From the NCBI RefSeq assembly GCF_014698115.1, contig NZ_JACJSJ010000059.1:1-50275 (forward strand): DNA of 50,275 nt, in the 5' to 3' direction. This document shows positions 27,753-34,279 of the stretch, piece by piece. Position numbers and translations under genes: made by a program. The notes beneath the pieces were generated by a model. That model searched no databases and was not told the DNA's origin. It was given only the letters and a program-made list of their open reading frames with translations. Each line of letters begins with the position of its first letter. Position 1 is the stretch's first letter. Source of the stretch: Nostoc sp. FACHB-973. Its GTDB lineage: Bacteria > Cyanobacteriota > Cyanobacteriia > Cyanobacteriales > Nostocaceae.

Positions 27753-28550
27753 TTAGAGTCCTTGGAGGAATCCACTGCCAGTCCCCTGAAACATTAACCA
27801 AGAAAGAAAAAAGTTGCTCACAAAGATAATCAGCAAGGCAGTCACAACAGCAGTTGTGGTTGACTGTCCTACACCTTTAGCTCCTCCTGTTGTTGTCAAG
27901 CCCCAACTGCAACCAATTACAGCGATGAGAATACCAAAGCAGCACGCTTTGATCATGGCGCTAAAAATATCCCAAAGACCAAGAAAGTCACGGGCTGAGT
28001 CTAGAAAGACTGTATCAGATAGGTTGTAAATATTTGTCGCAATTATCAATCCCCCCAACATCCCTGTGACCAAAGACAGCAGGGTTAAAATTGGCAGCAT
28101 TAAGAAACAAGCAATAACGCGGGGGATGACTAGGTAATCGATTGGATCTGTTCTTAGCATCAACATAGCATCGATTTGTTCTGTCACCCGCATGGTACCT
28201 ATTTCTGCTGCAAAAGCAGAACCGACTCGCCCCGCCAAAATCACTGCTGTTAAGACGGGAGAGAGTTCTCGTGTCAAAGCTACGGAAAGCACTCCGCCGA
28301 TAATGTTTCCTGCGCCAAAGTTGATAAACTCTCGCGCCACCTGAATGGTAAACACCGCGCCGACGAAAACAGCCGTTAATAAAGCAATAAATAGGGAATC
28401 TGGCCCAACTGCCGCCATTTGCTCTAAAGTGTTGCGCCGATGGATTTTGCCCCTCAATAGGTGAACTAGTACTTGCCCACCCAAGAAAATCGCTGCCAGC
28501 AATCGCTGACTCCATTCTCCTAAACTGGATTTGGATGTAGTCTGGTTCAA
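27753..28550 (-). CDS. MlaE/YrbE-family ABC transporter permease
   Basis: 265-aa permease of the Mla/TGD1 type, which moves phospholipid or related lipid between membranes together with an MlaF-type ATPase and an MlaD/MCE protein (neither in this window). Signature: LSPVLTAVILAGRVGSAFAAEIGTMRVTEQIDAMLMLRTDP with IDYLVIPRVIACFLMLPIL, split over residues about 93-158. Five or six hydrophobic helices. The N-terminus is an amphipathic helix as usual. The two genes downstream are DUF3119 and DUF3086. Confidence 0.9.
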   Translation of the reverse strand: MNQTTSKSSLGEWSQRLLAAIFLGGQVLVHLLRGKIHRRNTLEQMAAVGPDSLFIALLTAVFVGAVFTIQVAREFINFGAGNIIGGVLSVALTRELSPVLTAVILAGRVGSAFAAEIGTMRVTEQIDAMLMLRTDPIDYLVIPRVIACFLMLPILTLLSLVTGMLGGLIIATNIYNLSDTVFLDSARDFLGLWDIFSAMIKACCFGILIAVIGCSWGLTTTGGAKGVGQSTTTAVVTALLIIFVSNFFLSWLMFQGTGSGFLQGL

Positions 28551-28593
28551 TGTTCTGTAGCTAACTCGGTAACTGCCTTAAGAATAGCGGAAG

Positions 28594-28650
28594 TCATGGG
28601 GAATGGGGAATGGGGAGTGGGGAATGGGGAATGGGGAATGGGGAATGGGC
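28594..28650. repeat. GGGGAAT/GGGGAGT heptamer repeats
   Basis: About eight 7-base units of GGGGAAT or GGGGAGT upstream of the MlaE-like gene. The complementary CCCCACT/CCCCAGT units at 28790-28815 could pair with them, making a large imperfect hairpin enclosing the 9-mer array. CCCCART is a described STRR type. Confidence 0.8.
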
Positions 28651-28692
28651 AGTGGCAGAGGGGAAAAATTTACTGCAACTTCCCCTGCTCCC

Positions 28693-28791
28693 CTCATCTC
28701 CCTCATCTCCCTCATCTCCCTCATCTCCCTCATCTCCCTCATCTCCCTCATCTCCCTCATCTCCCTCATCTCCCTCATCTCCCTCATCTCC
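28693..28791. repeat. Eleven perfect 9-bp repeats (CTCATCTCC)
   Basis: Exactly 11 uninterrupted copies of a 9-base unit, fully pyrimidine/A on this strand. All six frames stay open (for example MREMREMRE and GDEGDEGDE), which creates false genes; none was accepted. Shorter imperfect arrays of the same unit lie at 36095-36140. Confidence 0.95.
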
Positions 28792-29119
28792 CCCACTCCC
28801 CACTCCCCAGTCCCACTCTCCAAACAAAGCCGAATATTAACTTACTTTAAAGATGTTCTCAGAAAATAAAGCTGGTATTAAAGGTGTTGCTCAGGAATAA
28901 ATAGGTGGTAACTTTGGCTGTAACCTTTATTTGACAAGTATTTTGTAAATTTAAGTCGTTTTTAACATCCCCAGCATGTGGCGTAACTGGTAGCGGTTTC
29001 TTTTAATGAAAACTTAAGATTTTTGACAGATTGTCTGCTCTGAAGCGATCGCACGTATTGTAGAAAATGACAAACCGCTATCTAGCTGTTGTCATCTTCA
29101 CTCATGGAGTTTGTCTTCA
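28792..29119. other. Non-coding stretch before the small membrane protein
   Basis: After the repeats, 28830-29105 is unique sequence without a coding frame. A GGAG ribosome site at 29106-29109 serves the next gene. Confidence 0.5.
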
Positions 29120-29416
29120 ATGACTATTTTCACTAACTTTCTCCGCTCCCTGTTACTGACGATCGTTTTTAGTTTCGTCGCTCCCATGTTGCTAGTGGGT
29201 GGGGCGTTGCTGTTTTTATTCCTGATTGGTCACTTCCCAGGCTTACAAGAGTTAACTGAGGCGATCGCTACTGGTATCGTCCATTTTCTGGCTACCTTTG
29301 GCAGTGGAACTCCTCTACGTGGATTATTTGTAATCAGCTTGACCTGTACTTTTGTCGGGACACTGTTTGACATTTACGTTTGTTATCGGTGTCAAATTTT
29401 ACGAATCGATTCTTAA
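29120..29416 (+). CDS. Small two-helix membrane protein, unknown
   Basis: 98 aa from the ATG at 29120, chosen because GGAG lies 10 bases upstream; a TTG three codons earlier is too close to it. Two hydrophobic helices: about 9-36 (LLLTIVFSFVAPMLLVGGALLFLFLIGH as one long or hairpin segment) and about 66-88 (GLFVISLTCTFVGTLFDIYVCY). The C-terminus CYRCQILRIDS has a Cys pair. I do not recognise the family. Confidence 0.7.
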   Translation: MTIFTNFLRSLLLTIVFSFVAPMLLVGGALLFLFLIGHFPGLQELTEAIATGIVHFLATFGSGTPLRGLFVISLTCTFVGTLFDIYVCYRCQILRIDS

Positions 29417-29952
29417 ATAGTGAAAATAGCTTTGCTCAGACACTCATGGGCTGTACAAAACACCAAAAAGTGATGTTTCCCGAAGTGAAAATACTACTGG
29501 TCTTAACCTCCATAGCGATTAGTCTTGTTCAACAATTTTTTTATTAGTTAAAATCACCGCCAAAATTATTAATTCAATACTTATTAGTTATTAGTTATTC
29601 ATTACTAATAACTAGTGCATCTGTGCCCATGAAAAAACTGATTATTCAGAGTCCAAAAATATACAACACCAAATATTTTGAGATTTTTAATTCTTGAAAA
29701 TTCTGAATATAGCCTTCCTCAATTATCACAGTGGGCGCTAAACTAGAGCTTGGTATTTTATATTAGCCACAATCTTCAATAACTTGATTAGCATCCACCG
29801 AAAATGTCACATAAAAGTCTCTGCAAAATATAAAAAATTTCTTAAAATTATCAGGAAAACCATGCCTGCTTATGTTTCTTAACAGAACAAAGGAGGTCGT
29901 TTAGCCGCTGAGCATCTTATATTAAGTTTATTACGAGGTATGTTGACAACTC
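29417..29952. other. Long AT-rich leader before sppA
   Basis: No gene accepted. 29578-29612 has TTAGTTA-type heptamers (TTATTAGTTATTAGTTATT). A strong ribosome site AAAGGAGGT at about 29890 has no start codon at useful spacing. A nine-codon frame (29940-29969) overlaps the sppA start; this may be chance. Confidence 0.5.
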
Positions 29953-30774
29953 ATGGTTTGGCCGTTTAAGCCCAAGTTTAAGAAACAAATTGCGCGGATT
30001 GAAATTACTGGCGCGATCGCCGGTGCTACTCGCAAACGCGTCTTAGAAGCCCTGAAAACTGTAGAAGAAAAAAAGTTTCCGGCTTTATTACTGCGTATCG
30101 ATAGCCCTGGGGGTACAGTCGGAGATTCTCAAGAAATCTACAGTGCCCTAAAGCGTTTGCGCGAAAAAATTAAAATCGTTGCCAGCTTTGGCAATATTTC
30201 AGCTTCTGGAGGTGTCTACATCGGTATGGGAGCCGAACACATCATAGCTAACCCAGGTACGATTACAGGTAGTATTGGTGTAATTCTGCGTGGGAACAAC
30301 TTGGAACGCTTGTTAGAAAAAATTGGCGTTTCTTTCAAGGTAATTAAGTCTGGCCCTTACAAAGACATTTTGGCTTTTGACCGAGAACTGACTCAACCAG
30401 AAGCAAACATTCTCCAAGAGTTGATTGACACAAGTTATCAGCAGTTTGTCCAAACGGTAGCGGATGGCCGTTCTTTGGCGGTAGAAACCGTCAGAAGTTT
30501 CGCTGATGGGCGAATTTTTACTGGACAGCAAGCCCTAGAATTAGGTATTGTAGACCGCTTGGGTACAGAAGAAGATGCCCGCCGTTGGACAGCAGAACTA
30601 GTCGGTCTCGATCCAGAAAAAACTCTGTGTTATACCCTAGAAGAACGTAAACCCTTATTGAGTCGCGTTCTACCAGGGAGTCGTCAGGGTTCATCTGGAA
30701 TTCGATCTGGAATTGATTGGCTCGAATTTGAAATGTCTACTAGTGGTTTACCCTTGTGGTTGTATCGACCCTAG
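29953..30774 (+). CDS. sppA: Signal peptide peptidase SppA (short form)
   Basis: 273-aa S49 serine protease that degrades cleaved signal peptides. It uses a Ser-Lys dyad: the likely Ser is S85 in NISASGGVY and the Lys is K137 in KSGPYKDI. Also RIDSPGGTVGDSQEIYSAL, GTITGSIGVI and ADGRIFTGQQALELGIVDRLG. It is the short, single-domain form (as in Bacillus), not the ~600-aa tandem form. The N-terminus (MVWPFKPKFKKQIARIEITG) has no membrane helix, so membrane association would need another mechanism. aroH follows after a heptamer palindrome. Confidence 0.92.
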   Translation: MVWPFKPKFKKQIARIEITGAIAGATRKRVLEALKTVEEKKFPALLLRIDSPGGTVGDSQEIYSALKRLREKIKIVASFGNISASGGVYIGMGAEHIIANPGTITGSIGVILRGNNLERLLEKIGVSFKVIKSGPYKDILAFDRELTQPEANILQELIDTSYQQFVQTVADGRSLAVETVRSFADGRIFTGQQALELGIVDRLGTEEDARRWTAELVGLDPEKTLCYTLEERKPLLSRVLPGSRQGSSGIRSGIDWLEFEMSTSGLPLWLYRP

Positions 30775-30776
30775 CT

Positions 30777-30846
30777 TGAGTTAGGAGTTAGGAGTGAGAA
30801 GTTGAGAGTTTTAACTTCTAACTCCTAACTCCTGACTCCTAACTTT
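30777..30846. repeat. Palindromic heptamer repeats (GAGTTAG... / ...CTAACTC)
   Basis: TTAGGAG-type units on the left pair with CTCCTAA-type units on the right around GAGTTTTAACTT, giving a long imperfect hairpin between sppA and the chorismate mutase gene. It could act as a terminator or processing site. Confidence 0.7.
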
Positions 30847-30869
30847 TCTGTTTTAAGGAGGACTTTCGC

Positions 30870-31283
30870 GTGGAGTGGCAAATGCGGGCTATTCGCGGGG
30901 CAACAACAGTTGCCGAAAACACTGTTGAGGCAATGCAACAAGTCGTCACAGAATTACTGGATGAACTAGAAAACCGGAATCAATTCCAGCCCAGGGATAT
31001 TATTAGTGTGACTTTTTCAGTGACACGCGATTTAGATGCTATTTTTCCAGCTGCGATCGCCAGAGCGCGTCCTGGCTGGGATAATGTGGCAATGTTAGAT
31101 GTACAGCAAATGCACGTTGAAGGCAGTTTGCAGCGCTGTATCCGCTTCTTAATCCATGCCTACCTGCCGGCTTCCGCCTCAATTCATCATATTTATTTAC
31201 GCAACGCCGCCAGCTTACGTCCTGACTGGAGTTTGCCCCAATCTTTACAAGCATCACAGCCAGCATTTAAGTCAAAAGTGTAA
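30870..31283 (+). CDS. aroH: Chorismate mutase, AroH class
   Basis: 137-aa monofunctional chorismate mutase that converts chorismate to prephenate for Phe/Tyr synthesis. GTG start with AAGGAGG about 8 bases upstream. Active-site residues of the Bacillus AroH fold are recognisable: RAIRGATTV (Arg), DVQQMHVEGSLQRCIR (Glu and Arg) and HHIYLRNAASLRPD (Tyr and the C-terminal Arg). Length is close to the 127 aa of B. subtilis. Forms a trimer in the family. Confidence 0.93.
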   Translation: MEWQMRAIRGATTVAENTVEAMQQVVTELLDELENRNQFQPRDIISVTFSVTRDLDAIFPAAIARARPGWDNVAMLDVQQMHVEGSLQRCIRFLIHAYLPASASIHHIYLRNAASLRPDWSLPQSLQASQPAFKSKV

Positions 31284-31459
31284 ATTATTTAGATAAATTT
31301 ATGTAAAAAGAAATTGAATAAACTATTCCAGCGGCGATCAAACTGCTGAACTTGCTGTTATTAGTGGGAAAATATTACTAGCTTCTCTTTGTGATTTGCG
31401 ATCATTGGTAAGGCGATCGCACTCAAAATTTAGATATTGAGTTATCGGGGTAGTTGGTA

Positions 31460-31984
31460 ATGATTGTCCCATTCTATTTAGGGGAACAACGAGACTCAGA
31501 AGGTCGGACGATTGCCGAAATATGGGCTTGGAATTTTGAAGAATTAGAGTACGTCCACAATTATATTCAGTGGTTGTTTCCTTTGCCTGAGCGAAGTGCA
31601 TTCAATCCTCATGCTCCCATTGTTGATGAGGAAGTAATTCAATTATTTCATAGCAACCAACGCCTACGTCAAAATTTGCTGCGTTCCTTTAGAGTCATGC
31701 TTCAGTTTTATGGGTTGCAATGCCAGGAAAGTGAGGAAGGAAAAATAATTATCAGCAAGTCAGAAGACTATGCAAACCGTAAACATGAATGGGTCGGGAT
31801 ATTTAACCACAATTATCTTCGTATCACCCGGATTTTAAAGTGCTTGATGACTTTAGGATTGGAGAATGAAGCCCAAGCGTTTTATAAGTGCTTGCGGCAA
31901 ATTTACCATGAAACTAGTAATCAGATTGGATCTGAAACATTTCAATATTGGACAATTGCAGTCAAAGAGAATGGGAGGGTTTAA
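31460..31984 (+). CDS. Opioid growth factor receptor (OGFr)-like domain protein
   Basis: 174 aa from the ATG at 31460 (a TTG two codons upstream is possible). The conserved core IVPFYLGEQRDSEGRTIAEIWAWNFEELEYVHNYIQWLFPLPERS and the later LRQNLLRSFRVMLQFYGL and WVGIFNHNYLRITRILKCLMTLGLENEAQAFYKCL match the OGFr conserved region (PF04664). That region is found in animal OGFr and in scattered bacteria. Function in bacteria is unknown. All-helical, soluble. Its neighbours do not explain a role. Confidence 0.8.
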   Translation: MIVPFYLGEQRDSEGRTIAEIWAWNFEELEYVHNYIQWLFPLPERSAFNPHAPIVDEEVIQLFHSNQRLRQNLLRSFRVMLQFYGLQCQESEEGKIIISKSEDYANRKHEWVGIFNHNYLRITRILKCLMTLGLENEAQAFYKCLRQIYHETSNQIGSETFQYWTIAVKENGRV

Positions 31985-32078
31985 AAAGTAAAAAGATAAT
32001 CCTCATAATATAAATTGCGTAGCGCTGCTTTTGGGAGCTTTGTAGTCTGGAGAGATGATTAAGATGTACTGTTTTTTG

Positions 32079-32108
32079 AAGCCACACTTCACCAGGTTTC
32101 CGGTTCAT
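32079..32108 (-). pseudogene. N-terminal remnant of a MazF/PemK-like toxin
   Basis: From the ATG at 32108 the minus strand reads MNRKPGEVWL, which is the usual start of MazF/PemK toxins (PGEVWLVDLG). After ten codons the similarity stops abruptly and no toxin core follows. The ATG overlaps the end of the antitoxin-like frame (GATGAACCG), an arrangement typical of intact pairs. The match is short, so the call rests mainly on its position. Confidence 0.45.
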
Positions 32109-32272
32109 CAATTAAATCTAATACTTCTTGTTCAACCACTCTCGAATGAGGAATATCTAGAGCATCCCAATCTGCCAGTTCAATAATCTCTGCAAGGTAT
32201 TACCGCACTTGTTGAGCAATTTCAGGTTGCCATTGACGTAGTTTTGTGTCGAGTTCTTGGACTAAGAGACGA
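32089..32272 (-). pseudogene. Broken small antitoxin-like gene
   Basis: The minus-strand frame reads INRLLVQELDTKLRQWQPEI, AQQVR, a TAA stop (32200-32202), then YLAEIIELADWDALDIPHSR and VVEQEVLDLIDEPETW with TGA at 32089-32091. The sequence is clearly protein-like on both sides of the stop; a CAA to TAA change (Gln to stop) would explain it. The N-terminus is lost at an inverted-repeat element (from 32273). I believe small helical proteins of this type precede MazF-like toxins in cyanobacteria. Confidence 0.55.
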
Positions 32273-32421
32273 TTTATAAAGTAAAGCTTAAATTGTAGGG
32301 TGCGTTAAAGCAGCGCGTAACGCACCTGTAAATATGCTGCGTTACGGCTAAATTAGACTTTCTCAAACGGTCAAATTCTTACACAGCCGTAACACACGCT
32401 ACTTAATATTTACTTTATAAA
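32273..32421. mobile_element. 149-bp MITE-like element with 13-bp perfect terminal inverted repeats
   Basis: TTTATAAAGTAAA at 32273-32285 is exactly repeated in reverse complement at 32409-32421. Inside is a second palindromic motif (GTGCGTTA...TAACGCAC, about 32300-32326). There is no coding capacity, and no clear target duplication could be assigned. It sits at the 5' end of the broken antitoxin-like gene. Confidence 0.55.
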
Positions 32422-32452
32422 TAGGCTCTAAAGCATCCATTTCAAGCTTCTT

Positions 32453-32818
32453 TTAATCTTGGGTTCCTGAAACCATTATCAAATTATTCGTTGTATTCGG
32501 TTGAAGTTCTCTAGGATGTTCTGTTTGAATGAATTCATCAAACAATTTGAAAAACTGATCTAGTGCAGTGTGTTCATCTTGGGAAAAAAATAAAATAATC
32601 TGATCCCAAGTCTGATTGGAAGTTAAATTAAATCTCTGCTGAATCCAGGTTTGAAATTCAGAAAATTTCTGTTCTTGTGATGTTTGAGGTATTCCTATCT
32701 GGCGACGAGCAAAGCAGTAACCTGCTAGAAAAGTGCGGAGATTGGATATAGAAGCTCGTCCCAAATACATGGCAGGACGTTTCTGTATATTGTGGATTAG
32801 GTCATATAAATCAACCAT
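32453..32818 (-). CDS. Small conserved-looking protein, unknown
   Basis: 121 aa, soluble. It begins MVDLYDLIHNIQKRPAMYLG and continues ASISNLRTFLAGYCFARRQIG, TWDQIILFFSQDEHTALDQFF and KLFDEF. The composition and motif spacing look like a real folded protein; I recall similar unnamed proteins in cyanobacteria and other bacteria but know no function. It lies between the toxin-antitoxin remnant and crtR on the same strand. Confidence 0.7.
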   Translation of the reverse strand: MVDLYDLIHNIQKRPAMYLGRASISNLRTFLAGYCFARRQIGIPQTSQEQKFSEFQTWIQQRFNLTSNQTWDQIILFFSQDEHTALDQFFKLFDEFIQTEHPRELQPNTTNNLIMVSGTQD

Positions 32819-32929
32819 ATGTCCCTCTAGCTTAAAATTCGGTTTCGGTGATCGCCCTCAGTTGATTGTGAAGACTGGCGTTGTCCATAATGTAGTTTCG
32901 TCAGGCAGCGATCGCTTTATGCAACAACT

Positions 32930-33829
32930 CTATTCTTCGTGGCGATGAAATCTAATTCCCAAAAAGATATCATAAACAAACTCAAAAAAGTCTTTTTTCT
33001 GTAACAAACCGGAAGTTTGATAACAACCTTTTTCATCTAAAAGAGGCTTCATCAGATAATAAGTAGGCTGATAATTATACCAAGGAATAGAAGGCCACAA
33101 ATGGTGAATTAAGTGGTAGTTCTGTCCTAATATCAAGATATTAAGAATTGAGTTCGGATAGACGCGGGCATTTTTCCAACGATCGCGCTCTACAAAAGGA
33201 CGATGGGGTAAATAGTCAAAAAATAATCCGAGTGTTATTCCTACTACAAAAGCAGGTACGAACCAAAAATTCAGAATGTAACCTAAAAAATGGTATTGAA
33301 CTGAAATATAAATAATTAAACCGATAATTAAGCGGCTAACGAACCATTCTAGTAGCTCATATTTACGCCACAATCGCCGTTGAAAGAAAAATACCTCATG
33401 ATATAAAAACCGAAATGCAATCAGCCACAAAGGCCCGCCTGTAGAGACATAATGATCCGGGTCATCTTTGGGATGGTTAACATGACCATGATGTTGCAAA
33501 TGTACCCGCGTAAACACTGGAAAAGCAAAAGCCAGCATCAATGCACTACCATGCCCTAACATTGCGTTAATTAGTCGATTGCGATGGGCAGATTGATGAC
33601 AGGCGTCGTGAATTACCGTCCCAGCACAATGCAATGCAATAGTGTTAATACCAAAACACAGCCAGTCCGGCCATTGCCAAAGCCAGTAACCAAAATTAGA
33701 TAATACCAGCATTCCCACAGCAGCTGAAAACAGCAGCAGTGTTGGATTGAAATCACCAGGAGGCGCTAAAAATTCCTTGGGTGGGATTGTTAATGGCTTT
33801 TGTGCCTCCGACGTGAGCATTATTGACAT
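32930..33829 (-). CDS. crtR: Beta-carotene hydroxylase CrtR (desaturase-like)
   Basis: 299-aa membrane di-iron enzyme that hydroxylates beta-carotene rings to zeaxanthin (and related ketocarotenoid steps in Nostoc). The three histidine clusters of the fatty-acid-desaturase superfamily are present: HDACHQSAH, HLQHHGHVNH and HLIHH, with hydrophobic helices between. The overall start FLAPPGDFNPTLLLF and the middle DDPDHYVSTGGPLW fit CrtR. AAGGAG lies very close to the first ATG (33829); an ATG three codons later (33820) is the alternative. A fatty acid desaturase is less likely because of the sequence around the His clusters. Confidence 0.85.
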   Translation of the reverse strand: MSIMLTSEAQKPLTIPPKEFLAPPGDFNPTLLLFSAAVGMLVLSNFGYWLWQWPDWLCFGINTIALHCAGTVIHDACHQSAHRNRLINAMLGHGSALMLAFAFPVFTRVHLQHHGHVNHPKDDPDHYVSTGGPLWLIAFRFLYHEVFFFQRRLWRKYELLEWFVSRLIIGLIIYISVQYHFLGYILNFWFVPAFVVGITLGLFFDYLPHRPFVERDRWKNARVYPNSILNILILGQNYHLIHHLWPSIPWYNYQPTYYLMKPLLDEKGCYQTSGLLQKKDFFEFVYDIFLGIRFHRHEE

Positions 33830-34279
33830 TGACTCCTTGTTTGTTTATCAAACATTACGAATATACGATAAAGATGAGGGAATAGTAAAGTTTTATAAAT
33901 TTTTGTATAGCAAGATTTATCCGCAGCTTAGCATATCGGCAGATGAATAACGCTATGATTCCAGACGAGGCTTAGTCTTTACTGATGAGTAGGGTGTGAG
34001 AGTTGGCAAAAAGTTGATAAGATAAACTCCCGCCAAAAAAGATGAGGGGGATGAGGGAGAAGAGAGCAGGGGGAGCAGGGGGAGCAGGGGAGGCAGGGGG
34101 AGAAAGAATAACCAATGCCCCATGCCCCATGCCCAATGCCCAATGCCCAACGCCCAATGCCCAATGCCCCTTTCTCCTACAACCCTACTTTAACTGCTTA
34201 AATCTGATAGCAGCGATCAAAAAGGAGATGCCATTTAAAGTACGATGACTTCCCAGATAGCTCCCTAAATTCAGCCCCT
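33830..34279. other. Divergent intergenic region between crtR and pyk
   Basis: Contains the crtR upstream part (33830-33960, AT-rich), then the modular repeat at 34040-34172, then about 100 bases before pyk. No gene seen. Confidence 0.5.
34040..34172. repeat. Purine block plus CCCAATG heptamer tandem repeat
   Basis: The same module order and nearly the same words as 19645-19795: GATGAGGG units, GCAGGGGGA units, AGGCAGGGGGAGAAAGAAT, AAC, then CCCCATG/CCCAATG heptamers. The two copies differ mainly in numbers of units. Confidence 0.9.

Larger units (their letters stand above)
31985..32452. other. Gene-poor stretch with toxin-antitoxin remnant and small inverted-repeat element
   Basis: No intact gene. 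The minus strand holds an antitoxin-like remnant (32089-32272), the first codons of an overlapping MazF-like start (32079-32108), and a 149-bp element with terminal inverted repeats (32273-32421). These are listed separately. Confidence 0.6.

Noticed and set aside
28578..28869. Five overlapping frames such as MREMREMRE, GDEGDEGDE and HLPHLPHLP
   Set aside because: All are produced by the 9-bp tandem repeat, which keeps every frame open; no initiation signals.
29940..29969. Nine-codon upstream frame overlapping the sppA start
   Set aside because: No usable ribosome site and no sign of attenuation; probably chance.
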